From contig NZ_DCAO01000062.1 of assembly GCF_002311515.1 (NCBI RefSeq), positions 13,526 through 26,584 on the forward strand: a stretch of 13,059 nucleotides of DNA. The letters are read 5' to 3'. Positions within the stretch are counted from its first letter, which is position 1, and each line of letters begins with the position of its first letter. Origin of the DNA: Thalassospira sp. UBA1131. GTDB taxonomy: Bacteria; Pseudomonadota; Alphaproteobacteria; Rhodospirillales; Thalassospiraceae. This document shows, piece by piece, positions 1 to 6,719 of the stretch. The notes beneath the pieces were generated by a model. That model was not told the origin of the DNA. It saw nothing but the letters and a program-made list of their open reading frames with translations, and did no database searches. A program made the translations under genes and the position numbers.

Positions 1-395
1 GGCAGGCAATAGCCATAAATCTTGTCAAACCCGTAATGATGCCAGCCATGATTGATCAGTGCCGAACTGACTTCATAGGCATAACCCTTGCCCTGATGGG
101 CCTCCGTCACGGCATAGCCGATATCAGGGGCATCAAGCGTGTCACGCTTTACAAAGCCGATCAGGCCAATCGGGCTTTGGCTGTGCTTTTCAAGCGCAAC
201 GCACATCCCAAAGCCAAGCTTGTCATAGTTTTCGCGAAAACGCAGATCAATATAGTCCCGCGCCGCCTGAAGGTCATGAATGTTACGATCGCCGATAAAC
301 CGAAGCCATCCGGGCTCATTTAACAGCTGAAGAATGAACAGGGCGTCGTCATGCGTGGCTTCTCGCAAAATTGTGCGTTCGGTTTGAACGATCAT
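1..395 (-). CDS. GNAT-family N-acetyltransferase, RimJ/RimL type (3' end missing)
   Basis: The reverse strand opens at an ATG at 395 with MIVQTERTILREA and stays open to the window edge (about 131 residues seen, no stop). It shows the usual RimJ/RimL-like GNAT layout: an N-terminal strand with TERTILREA, a central stretch with GFGMCVAL and PIGLIGFVKRD, then GYAVTEAHQGKGYAYE, which is the acetyl-CoA pyrophosphate-binding loop (Q/R-x-x-G-x-A/G type), and finally HYGFDKIYGYCL near the cut end. Such proteins move acetyl from acetyl-CoA to an amine, often a protein N-terminus or a small molecule; the substrate cannot be told. An in-frame GTG lies directly before the ATG (396-398) and is a possible alternative start. 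It diverges from the hydrolase/OsmC gene across about 100 bp. Family assignment is firm, specific role unknown. Confidence 0.85.
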   Translation of the reverse strand, partial: MIVQTERTILREATHDDALFILQLLNEPGWLRFIGDRNIHDLQAARDYIDLRFRENYDKLGFGMCVALEKHSQSPIGLIGFVKRDTLDAPDIGYAVTEAHQGKGYAYEVSSALINHGWHHYGFDKIYGYCL

Positions 396-483
396 CACTG
401 AACTGTCCGTGTTACGGTGGCATCAAGAAGGATATTATCGGGGACTATCTGAAATAGCAGTATGATTTCACCCCTCAAAGGTC

Positions 484-488
484 AGGAG
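484..488 (+). promoter_or_regulatory. Ribosome binding site that decides the start of the hydrolase/OsmC gene
   Basis: AGGAG lies 1 nt before an ATG at 490 and 7 nt before a second in-frame ATG at 496. Only the second has workable spacing, so the start is placed at 496 (MPGKPIKV). Confidence 0.6.
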
Positions 489-495
489 AATGACA

Positions 496-1728
496 ATGCC
501 CGGAAAACCGATCAAGGTGACATTTGAAGGGGCCCATGGTGCCGAACTGGCAGCACGGCTGGACCTGCCAACCGGGCCGGTCAAGGCCTATGCGCTGTTT
601 GCCCATTGTTTTACCTGTACCAAGGATCTGATTGCCGCCCGCAAAATTGCCGAGGCGCTGACGATTGAGGGCATCGGTGTGCTGCGGTTTGACTTTACCG
701 GGCTGGGCGGATCGGGTGGTGATTTCGCCTCGACCAACTTTACATCCAACCTTGATGATCTTGAACGTGCGGCCGATTTCCTGCGTGACGCGTTTGAGGC
801 CCCCAAACTTCTGATCGGACATTCACTTGGTGGGGCGGCGGTTCTGGCGGTGGCCGATCGCATCAAGGCGGCAACGGCGGTTGCAACCATCGGCGCACCG
901 GCGGATGTCCATCACGTGACCCATAACTTTGCCGATCATCTTGATGAAATCCGCGAAAAGGGCGAGGCCGAAGTTTGCCTTGGCGGGCGGCCGTTTGTCA
1001 TTCGCAAGCAGTTTGTCGATGATCTTGGTGGATATGATCTGCCCGCACAGGTGGCAAAAATGAAAAAGGCGCTTCTGGTCTTGCATGCGCCGCTTGATCA
1101 GACTGTCGGGATTGAAAATGCCGGCAAGATTTTTGACGCTGCCAAACATCCCAAAAGCTTTGTCTCGCTTGATCAGGCAGACCATTTGCTGAGCGATCCT
1201 GATGATGCGCAGTACGCTGCGTCCGTGATTGCCGCATGGGCCAAGCGATATCTGCCGGCAGGCAAATCGGCAAAACCGGATATCGGCGAAGGTGTGATTG
1301 TCCGTGAAACCGGCCTTGGCAAGTTCCAGTCGATGGTCATGGCGGGCAAGCACCGCCTGCTGGCGGATGAGCCGGAAAAGGTCGGCGGGCTCGATAGTGG
1401 GCCGTCGCCCTATGATTATCTGTCAACCGCCCTTGGCAGTTGCACGGTGATGACGATCCGGATGTATGCCGATCACAAGGGCATTCCGATTGATTCCATC
1501 CGTGCTGAAGTCCTGCATCAAAAAGTTCATGCCGATGATTGTGCGGAATGCGGCGAGCAGCATTCGGCAAAAGGCGGCAAGATCGACCGGTTCGAACGCA
1601 TCATCCGGTTCACCGGCGATCTGGATGACGCAATCCGTCAACGCCTGATCGAAATTGCCGACAAATGCCCGGTGCACAGAACGCTTGAGGCGACATCCCT
1701 GATCGTCACGCGCGAAGACCGGGTTTAG
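496..1728 (+). CDS. Bifunctional alpha/beta hydrolase and OsmC-family peroxidase-like protein
   Basis: The 410-residue protein is a two-domain fusion. Residues 1 to about 250 form an alpha/beta hydrolase: an oxyanion-region motif AHCFTCTKD near 36-44, the nucleophile elbow GHSLGG with Ser110, a likely acid Asp201 in HAPLDQTV and a likely base His230 in QADHLL. Residues from about 265 to 410 form an OsmC/Ohr-like domain with the two redox cysteines expected of the family, Cys316 in ALGSCTVMT and Cys391 in DKCPVHRTL. OsmC/Ohr proteins reduce organic hydroperoxides with thiols; the hydrolase part is probably an esterase of unknown substrate. A further CAEC pair (349 and 352) lies inside the OsmC part. 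The fused arrangement and length match a widespread proteobacterial family. The gene stands alone, diverging from the acetyltransferase and ending at a strong terminator. A role in peroxide or lipid-peroxide stress is inferred. The frame also has an ATG at 490. Confidence 0.9.
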   Translation: MPGKPIKVTFEGAHGAELAARLDLPTGPVKAYALFAHCFTCTKDLIAARKIAEALTIEGIGVLRFDFTGLGGSGGDFASTNFTSNLDDLERAADFLRDAFEAPKLLIGHSLGGAAVLAVADRIKAATAVATIGAPADVHHVTHNFADHLDEIREKGEAEVCLGGRPFVIRKQFVDDLGGYDLPAQVAKMKKALLVLHAPLDQTVGIENAGKIFDAAKHPKSFVSLDQADHLLSDPDDAQYAASVIAAWAKRYLPAGKSAKPDIGEGVIVRETGLGKFQSMVMAGKHRLLADEPEKVGGLDSGPSPYDYLSTALGSCTVMTIRMYADHKGIPIDSIRAEVLHQKVHADDCAECGEQHSAKGGKIDRFERIIRFTGDLDDAIRQRLIEIADKCPVHRTLEATSLIVTREDRV

Positions 1729-1754
1729 CCCGCCAGATTTCCGATGAAACAAAA

Positions 1755-1787
1755 AAACGCCTGACCGGTTTTCCGTATCAGGCGTTT
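1755..1787. terminator. Bidirectional rho-independent terminator between convergent genes
   Basis: A perfect 10-bp stem (AAACGCCTGA at 1755-1764 pairing with TCAGGCGTTT at 1778-1787) encloses a 13-nt loop. On the plus strand it is followed by TTTCTT; on the minus strand the stem runs into seven consecutive T residues (complement of 1751-1757). It can therefore end both the hydrolase/OsmC transcript and the long minus-strand operon, whose last gene stops at 1808. Confidence 0.9.
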
Positions 1788-1807
1788 CTTATTAATGCCA
1801 ACGTGAC

Positions 1808-2155
1808 TTACGGCTTGGCCGCAATCACAATGAATTCAACCAGGTAATCCGGGGTGGCAAGCTTTGCTTCGCCGCAGGCACGACCCGGGGTGTGACCCTG
1901 CGGGACCCATGCATCCCAAACGGCGTTCATCGCCGCAAAGTCTTTCATGTCGGCAAGCCAGACGGTGGTCGACAGGATGTTTTCTTTGCTCGAACCGCAT
2001 TCGGCCAGAAGCGCATCAACCTTTTCAAGGCATTCCTTGGTCTGGTTGGTGATGTCGCTATCGGGGTTACCAACCTGACCGGCCAGATAGATGGTGTTGC
2101 CATGGACAACGGCCTGGCTCATACGCGGGCCGGTGTGAAGACGCTGGATGCTCAT
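1808..2155 (-). CDS. RidA family imine/enamine deaminase
   Basis: This 115-residue protein belongs to the RidA/YjgF/UK114 family, which hydrolyses reactive enamine/imine intermediates to keto acids and ammonia in the cytosol, usually as trimers. Seen in the sequence: the N-terminal RMSQAVVHGNTIYLAGQV strand pair, the central LSTTVWLADMKDF block, and GRACGEAKL with Arg92 at the place of the catalytic carboxylate-binding arginine (Arg105 of archetypal RidA). It is a little shorter than the roughly 127-residue archetype, so it may belong to another Rid subgroup. AAGGAG precedes the ATG at good spacing. It is the last gene before the terminator, 46 bp after the M20 gene. Its presence fits the flavoenzyme two genes upstream, since FAD-dependent amino acid dehydrogenases release imino acids that Rid proteins hydrolyse. 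Family assignment is firm; that partnership is inferred. Confidence 0.9.
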   Translation of the reverse strand: MSIQRLHTGPRMSQAVVHGNTIYLAGQVGNPDSDITNQTKECLEKVDALLAECGSSKENILSTTVWLADMKDFAAMNAVWDAWVPQGHTPGRACGEAKLATPDYLVEFIVIAAKP

Positions 2156-2201
2156 GAAACGCTCCTTGTTAAAGCATTGGATATATTATTCGAATTGAGA
2201 T

Positions 2202-3488
2202 TTAGGTATCACGCTTTTGTACGCCGCACCAGTCGGCAATGAACAGGGCAAGAACCTCGGTGACTTCCATCATCGACGCAATCGAAACCCGTTCGTCTAT
2301 CCCGTGAATACGTTCGGCCTTCGGGCCATAACAGGTGGCCGGGATATTGCCATAAATCTGGAAAAAGCGCGCATCGGTTGTCGCGGTCGAGGCAAGGTTT
2401 CTGATCTCCTTGCCGGTGACTTCCTGATGAATGTCGCCAATCATCGACATCATCGGATGATTGATATCCATCTCGCAGCCTTCGGCCTGAAAACCGCGAT
2501 AGGTGATCTCGATTTTGGCCCCCTTGCAAGCCGGGTGGTTATCAAGCGCGCTTTGTTTGACGGCCTCAATGGTTTCGCGGACCTTTTCAAGCTCCATCCC
2601 CGGATAGAACCCGACACGGATATCAGCGGTGCAAACCGGCGGCACGGTGGACGCCCATTCGCCGCCTTCAATCTTGCCCAGATTGAAGTTTACCGGATGG
2701 ACATGCGCGCCAAAGGCCGCATGACGATGGGTCGGATGGTTCCAGATTTCCTCGACTTCCTTCAATGTTTCAAAGAAACCAAAGGCCGCCTCAATCGCGT
2801 TGCTACCTGCAGAGGTATCGAGAACATGCGCCGGGCTGCCCGATACATGGATCTGGAACCACATGACACCAAGCTGGGCCGTCATCAGGGTCTGGTTAAA
2901 CGGTTCGGGAATGATGGCGCAATCGGCCTTGTATCCGGCATGCAGGCAGGCCAGCGCCCCGTTGCCGGTACATTCTTCCTCGATCACTGATTGCAAGGTG
3001 ACCGGGGCAGCCGGTTCAAGGCCTATATCGTGCAGGGCCTGAAGTGCGTGACAATAGGCAATGATCCCGGCCTTCATATCACCCGCACCACGCCCGTAAA
3101 TCCAGTCATCCTCGACATGCGGGGTGAAGGGGCCAAACCGCCATTGTTCAGCCGGGCCAGTCGGCACAACATCCATATGACCATTGAGGATCAGGCTTTT
3201 CCCCGTCGGGTTTTGCGGGCGATGCAGGCCAACAACGTTTTCGCGCCCGTCATAGCCGTCAATCACCGGCGGGGAAAAGCCCGGCTGATCGCGTAAAGCG
3301 CTGATGTCAATCTTGACCCGTTCGACATCGAGCCCCATCGCAGCAAACTTGTCGGCAATCCAACCTTGTGCAGATGCCTCATTGCCAAGCTGGCTGTCAT
3401 GACGCACAAGCGCGCACAAACCATCAATCGCACTTTGGGTGCGCTTTGAAACAGCGTCACGCAGGGCGGCACGGTCAAACTGGCTCAT
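2202..3488 (-). CDS. M20 metallopeptidase family deacylase, ArgE/DapE type
   Basis: The 428-residue protein is a two-zinc M20 amidohydrolase of the ArgE/DapE/CPG2 group, which remove acyl groups from amino acids or short peptides. All expected residues are present: His104 and Asp106 in NGHMDVVP, bridging Asp137 in GRGAGDMKAG, the Glu171 base and Glu172 ligand in IEEECTG, Glu195 in IIPEP, and His395 in ERIHGIDE. Residues from about 205 to 320 form the lid/dimerisation domain. Length is normal for the ArgE/DapE deacylase family. AGGAG sits 8 nt before the ATG. It lies 32 bp after the flavoenzyme gene and before the RidA gene. True ArgE or DapE is not suggested, because no arginine or lysine biosynthesis genes are nearby and the context is catabolic. 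The likely role is hydrolysis of an N-acylated intermediate; the substrate is not readable. Confidence 0.9.
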   Translation of the reverse strand: MSQFDRAALRDAVSKRTQSAIDGLCALVRHDSQLGNEASAQGWIADKFAAMGLDVERVKIDISALRDQPGFSPPVIDGYDGRENVVGLHRPQNPTGKSLILNGHMDVVPTGPAEQWRFGPFTPHVEDDWIYGRGAGDMKAGIIAYCHALQALHDIGLEPAAPVTLQSVIEEECTGNGALACLHAGYKADCAIIPEPFNQTLMTAQLGVMWFQIHVSGSPAHVLDTSAGSNAIEAAFGFFETLKEVEEIWNHPTHRHAAFGAHVHPVNFNLGKIEGGEWASTVPPVCTADIRVGFYPGMELEKVRETIEAVKQSALDNHPACKGAKIEITYRGFQAEGCEMDINHPMMSMIGDIHQEVTGKEIRNLASTATTDARFFQIYGNIPATCYGPKAERIHGIDERVSIASMMEVTEVLALFIADWCGVQKRDT

Positions 3489-3520
3489 TGGTCTTTCTCC
3501 TGATCGGGCGAGGCCGATGA

Positions 3521-4666
3521 TTACTTGCCGCTAACAAGGGTGGGGCGGGTGGCCGAAAGCGCATCGGTGGTAATGCCAAGCTTTTCCATCTGCGGCGGGA
3601 CGCCCATGCCCGTGATAATGCTTGCGGCATATTCACCCATCGCCGGTGCGGTCTGAATGCCATAACCACCTTGACCGGCCAGCCAATAGAAACTGTCATC
3701 AGCCGGATCAAAGCTTGATACCGGATCGCCATCGGCAAAGAAGCTGCGCAACCCGGCCCAGCTTTCACCCGGACGGCGGACCTCGATGCTGGTCGCCGTC
3801 ATCAGGCGATCAATGGTAATCGCGATATCAAGTTCTTCGGGCTGCACATCATGCGGCTCGGTCGGTGTGGTGTCGGCCGGCGATACCAGCAGGCGACCGG
3901 CATCTTCCTTGAAATAAAGCGTCTCATCGAGGCTTGCGACCAACGGCCAGCCGTGCGGTTTTACGTCGGCTGGCACATCGACCATCACCGCCGTGCGGCG
4001 TTTGGGCACGATGCCAAGCGGCTTGATCCCGGCCTTGGTTGCGATCTCATCGGCCCAGGCACCCGCCGCATTAACCACGATATCACCAGTGAAAACATCA
4101 CCATTGGCCAGCGTGACCTGCCATTTGCCGTCTGCCTTGCCAATCGCGCTGACATCGGCCTTGGTAACAACCGAACCGCCAAGCGCCTTGAATTGGCGGA
4201 TAAAGCCCCAGTGAAGTGCATGCACGTCAATATCCATGGCTTCTGGTTCATAGGCCACCTTGGCCACCCGGTCGGTATGAATGACTGGCACAATTTCCTT
4301 AAGTTCATCGGGCGTCAGTTCAACAAAGTTCGCGCCATTCGCGCGGCCCTCAGTCAGGATGGCATCAAGTTTGGCTTCTTCGCCAGGGGCTGCGGTCATG
4401 ATGATGCCGCGCGGGGTCAGGATCGGGTTTTCGGTAAACCCGTCTGGCGGGGTCATGAAGAAAGCCCGGCTGGCGGTCGACATCTTGCGGATGATCTTCG
4501 GGCCATATGTCTCGCTATAAAGGGCTGCTGACCGGCCGGTGCTGTGATAGCCCGGCTGGTCTTCGCGTTCGAGAACCGTGACGGATTTACCCGCCTTGGC
4601 CAAAAAGAATGCAACTGACATTCCGGCAATGCCGCCGCCGATGATCAGGATGTCCGAATGTGTCAT
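3521..4666 (-). CDS. FAD-dependent D-amino acid dehydrogenase, D-arginine dehydrogenase (DauA) like
   Basis: This 381-residue DAO-fold flavoenzyme begins with the FAD dinucleotide-binding motif GGGIAG (10-15) and VLERE (31-35). It is close in layout and length to Pseudomonas aeruginosa D-arginine dehydrogenase, sharing QPGYHSTGRSAA, VNAAGAW, VPKRRTA, HDVQPEELDIA, SWAGLRSFFADGD and GQGGYGIQTAPAMGE. From memory of that enzyme, Tyr53, Arg222, Tyr249 and Arg305 correspond here to Tyr54, an arginine at 223-224, Tyr251 and Arg307, so the amino acid carboxylate site looks intact. His48 and Glu87, the latter setting preference for basic side chains, appear replaced by Leu49 and Ile88. Oxidation of a D-amino acid to the imino acid is therefore likely, with D-arginine not the obvious substrate. 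The AAGG ribosome site abuts the stop of the upstream amidohydrolase gene (11-bp gap), so the two are probably co-translated. Glycine/sarcosine-oxidase-like activity is an alternative. Confidence 0.87.
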   Translation of the reverse strand: MTHSDILIIGGGIAGMSVAFFLAKAGKSVTVLEREDQPGYHSTGRSAALYSETYGPKIIRKMSTASRAFFMTPPDGFTENPILTPRGIIMTAAPGEEAKLDAILTEGRANGANFVELTPDELKEIVPVIHTDRVAKVAYEPEAMDIDVHALHWGFIRQFKALGGSVVTKADVSAIGKADGKWQVTLANGDVFTGDIVVNAAGAWADEIATKAGIKPLGIVPKRRTAVMVDVPADVKPHGWPLVASLDETLYFKEDAGRLLVSPADTTPTEPHDVQPEELDIAITIDRLMTATSIEVRRPGESWAGLRSFFADGDPVSSFDPADDSFYWLAGQGGYGIQTAPAMGEYAASIITGMGVPPQMEKLGITTDALSATRPTLVSGK

Positions 4667-4677
4667 GTGGGGCCTTC

Positions 4678-5721
4678 TTAAATCGGGTTTGTTTTGGTGG
4701 TCGCGCCAAAGCCGCTGATAAATTGATAAAGGTTTTCTGCAAGTGTTTCACTAACATAACCACCTTCCTGCACCAGAACGGTCGGGCAGGAAAGGGTGCC
4801 AATTTTTTCGCCGATCCGGGCAAAACCATCGGGACTGACCGTCAATCCGCCAAACGGATCATCACGTGATGCATCAAGGCCAAGCGCGATAACAACCGCA
4901 TCAGCATCGAAATCGTCGATCTTTGCCAATGCCCGGTCAAGCGCATCAAGAAACGCCGCATCGCCGCTGCCAAGGGGCAGGGCCTGATTGTGGTTGAAAC
5001 CAAGCCCGTCTCGTTCACCGCATTCCTCGGCATGCCCCCAATAGAAGGGATAAAAATCCATTGGATCCGCATGGATCGACAGGGTCATGACATCAGACCG
5101 GTCATAGAAAATATGCTGGGTGCCGTTGCCGTGATGCAGATCGACATCAAGGATCGCGACCCGATCATATTTGCGGCGGAGCTCCTCGGCGGCAATCGCA
5201 CTGTTGTTCAGGTAACAAAAGCCGCCAGCAATATTGCTACTGGCATGATGGCCCGGCGGACGGCACAGGGCATAGGCGGTCTTGGCCCCCTGATCACGCA
5301 CATGGCGGGCAGCCGCAATTGCGGTTTGCGCACTGGCATAGGCCGAATGCCATGTGGTGGTCGAGACCGGGCAGGACGTATCACCAAGATGAAAGCCTGC
5401 CTTGCCCGCCGGATGGCGCGGGTAGGGGCCGTTGCGATCAAACGGGTGGATGTTTGGAATGACCTGTTCCGCACCCCCGACATCCTGCCATTCATCGTGA
5501 ATGGTCTGCAGGAAGTTCAGATATTGCGCATCGTGAATGGCGGCAATCGGGGCAAGCCCGGCGTCATTGGGGGCATGAAGATCAAGCCCCAGACGCCCGA
5601 CCGCACCGCGCAGGATTTCTGCGCGTTCGGGGACTTCGGGGATCGGCTTTTTTTCGCCTGCGACAATGAATGTCTTGCCATGATGGCGAAGCTGATCGTC
5701 TGAGAAATAGGCATGCATCAT
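4678..5721 (-). CDS. HDAC-superfamily zinc amidohydrolase, acetylpolyamine amidohydrolase like
   Basis: The 347-residue protein has the arginase/deacetylase fold motifs: RPPGHHA with the His158/His159 pair, LDVDLHHGNG with zinc ligands Asp194 and His196, GLDASRDDP with the third zinc ligand Asp283, and EGGY with the transition-state Tyr322. Length, the YLNFL...W element near residues 67-78 and the long loop before residue 124 resemble acetylpolyamine amidohydrolases such as Mycoplana ramosa AphA, which release acetate from N-acetylputrescine or N-acetylspermidine. By hand alignment, the acidic residue that guides polyamine entry in AphA (Glu117) falls on Ser116 here, with Asp114 nearby, so the substrate may differ. 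Neighbouring polyamine-type transporter genes support a small acetylated amine over a protein substrate. The gene starts with ATG-ATG; the first at 5721 is used, but the second is equally possible. It follows the BKACE gene by 68 bp. Confidence 0.88.
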   Translation of the reverse strand: MMHAYFSDDQLRHHGKTFIVAGEKKPIPEVPERAEILRGAVGRLGLDLHAPNDAGLAPIAAIHDAQYLNFLQTIHDEWQDVGGAEQVIPNIHPFDRNGPYPRHPAGKAGFHLGDTSCPVSTTTWHSAYASAQTAIAAARHVRDQGAKTAYALCRPPGHHASSNIAGGFCYLNNSAIAAEELRRKYDRVAILDVDLHHGNGTQHIFYDRSDVMTLSIHADPMDFYPFYWGHAEECGERDGLGFNHNQALPLGSGDAAFLDALDRALAKIDDFDADAVVIALGLDASRDDPFGGLTVSPDGFARIGEKIGTLSCPTVLVQEGGYVSETLAENLYQFISGFGATTKTNPI

Positions 5722-5752
5722 CTCTGCCGCCTTTCACATGAAGTGGTCAAAC

Positions 5753-5775
5753 GGTGGTGGCTTTGGTGGTGGCTT
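5753..5775. repeat. 11-bp tandem direct repeat in the BKACE-amidohydrolase gap
   Basis: GGTGGTGGCTT occurs at 5753-5763 and again at 5765-5775, separated by one T (period 12). In the minus-strand transcript this is a CCACC/AAGCC-rich, weakly structured stretch ending about 30 nt before the amidohydrolase start. Function unknown; it may affect translation of the downstream gene. Confidence 0.6.
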
Positions 5776-5789
5776 CATCCGGCCTGTCG

Positions 5790-6719
5790 TCAGAAGGCGA
5801 CCTTGTCGCCACCTTTCAGGCCGAGGATCGCGCGCGCCTCGTCCGGGGTTGCGATTTCAAGCGACAACCCGTCAAGCACCTCGCGGATTTTGCGCACTTG
5901 CGATGCGTTGTCCGGCGCAAGTTCGCCCTTCTTGATGTAAAGGTTGTCCTCAAGCCCGACCCGCACATTGCCGCCCATGGCGGCCGACATGCTGCCAAGC
6001 GGCATCTGATGGCGTCCGGCACCGAGAACAGAAAACTGATACTGATCACCAAACAGCTTGTCTGCGGTGCGTTTCAGATGCGCCAGATTATCAGGATCGG
6101 CGCCAATGCCACCCAGAACACCCAGCACGAACTGAATGAAGATCGGCCCCTTGATCAGGCCGCGATCAACGAAATGCGCCAGGGTATATAGATGGCCGAC
6201 GTCATAGCATTCAAATTCGAACCGGGTGCCATTGGCCTCACCCAGTTCGGCCAGAATGGTTTCGATGTCCGAAAACGTGTTCTTGAAAACAAAGTCACGG
6301 CTGCTTTCAAGGAATTCCGGTTCCCAGTCATGTTTCCATTCACTGCGGCTGGCAAGGGCCGGGAACAGGCCGAAATTCATCGTACCCATATTAAGCGATG
6401 CCATTTCCGGTGCAGCTTCACGTGCGGCCCGGATGCGGTCACGCACATTCATGTTCATGCCGCCGCCGGTCGAAATATTGATCACCGCATTGGTTGCTGC
6501 CTTGATCTTTGGCAGGAACTGCATGAATACGTCCGGGTCCGGGCTTGGATACCCCGTTTTGGGATCACGCGCATGCAGGTGCAGGATTGATGCCCCGGCA
6601 TTGGCGGCATCAATCGCCTGCTTTGCGATCTCATCGGGTGTGACCGGCAAATGCGGGCTCATGGACGGGGTATGCACCGATCCGGTAATCGCACAGGTGA
6701 TGATGACTTTGCGGCTCAT
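5790..6719 (-). CDS. Beta-keto acid cleavage enzyme (BKACE, DUF849, Kce-like)
   Basis: This 309-residue TIM-barrel protein belongs to the BKACE family, whose founding member Kce condenses 3-keto-5-aminohexanoate with acetyl-CoA and cleaves it to acetoacetate and 3-aminobutyryl-CoA. Visible family features are the metal-binding HLHARD (His47, His49), NISTGGG (81-87), SLNMGTMNFG (108-117), FECYDVGHLY (169-178), AGRHQMP (234-240) and RVGLEDN with the expected third ligand Glu257. Kce and many relatives have G-A-E near residues 13-15, where the glutamate contacts the substrate amino group; here the segment reads AITGSV, so a substrate other than 3-keto-5-aminohexanoate is likely. The ATG overlaps the aminotransferase stop (ATGA, 6716-6719), and AGGAG lies inside that gene's end, so translational coupling is likely. 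Family is firm; substrate unknown. Confidence 0.92.
   Translation of the reverse strand: MSRKVIITCAITGSVHTPSMSPHLPVTPDEIAKQAIDAANAGASILHLHARDPKTGYPSPDPDVFMQFLPKIKAATNAVINISTGGGMNMNVRDRIRAAREAAPEMASLNMGTMNFGLFPALASRSEWKHDWEPEFLESSRDFVFKNTFSDIETILAELGEANGTRFEFECYDVGHLYTLAHFVDRGLIKGPIFIQFVLGVLGGIGADPDNLAHLKRTADKLFGDQYQFSVLGAGRHQMPLGSMSAAMGGNVRVGLEDNLYIKKGELAPDNASQVRKIREVLDGLSLEIATPDEARAILGLKGGDKVAF

Noticed and set aside
396..489. Divergent promoter for the acetyltransferase and hydrolase/OsmC genes (TATTAT at 433-438)
   Set aside because: The -10-like hexamer has no acceptable -35 at 16-18 bp, so I do not annotate it.
2217..2990. A 257-codon plus-strand frame opposite the M20 gene
   Set aside because: The translation has no domain or membrane pattern, and the opposite strand carries all M20 metal ligands.
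4678..5721. Reading the HDAC-like protein as a true histone deacetylase
   Set aside because: Bacterial members with this length and context act on small acyl-amines; a protein substrate has no support here.
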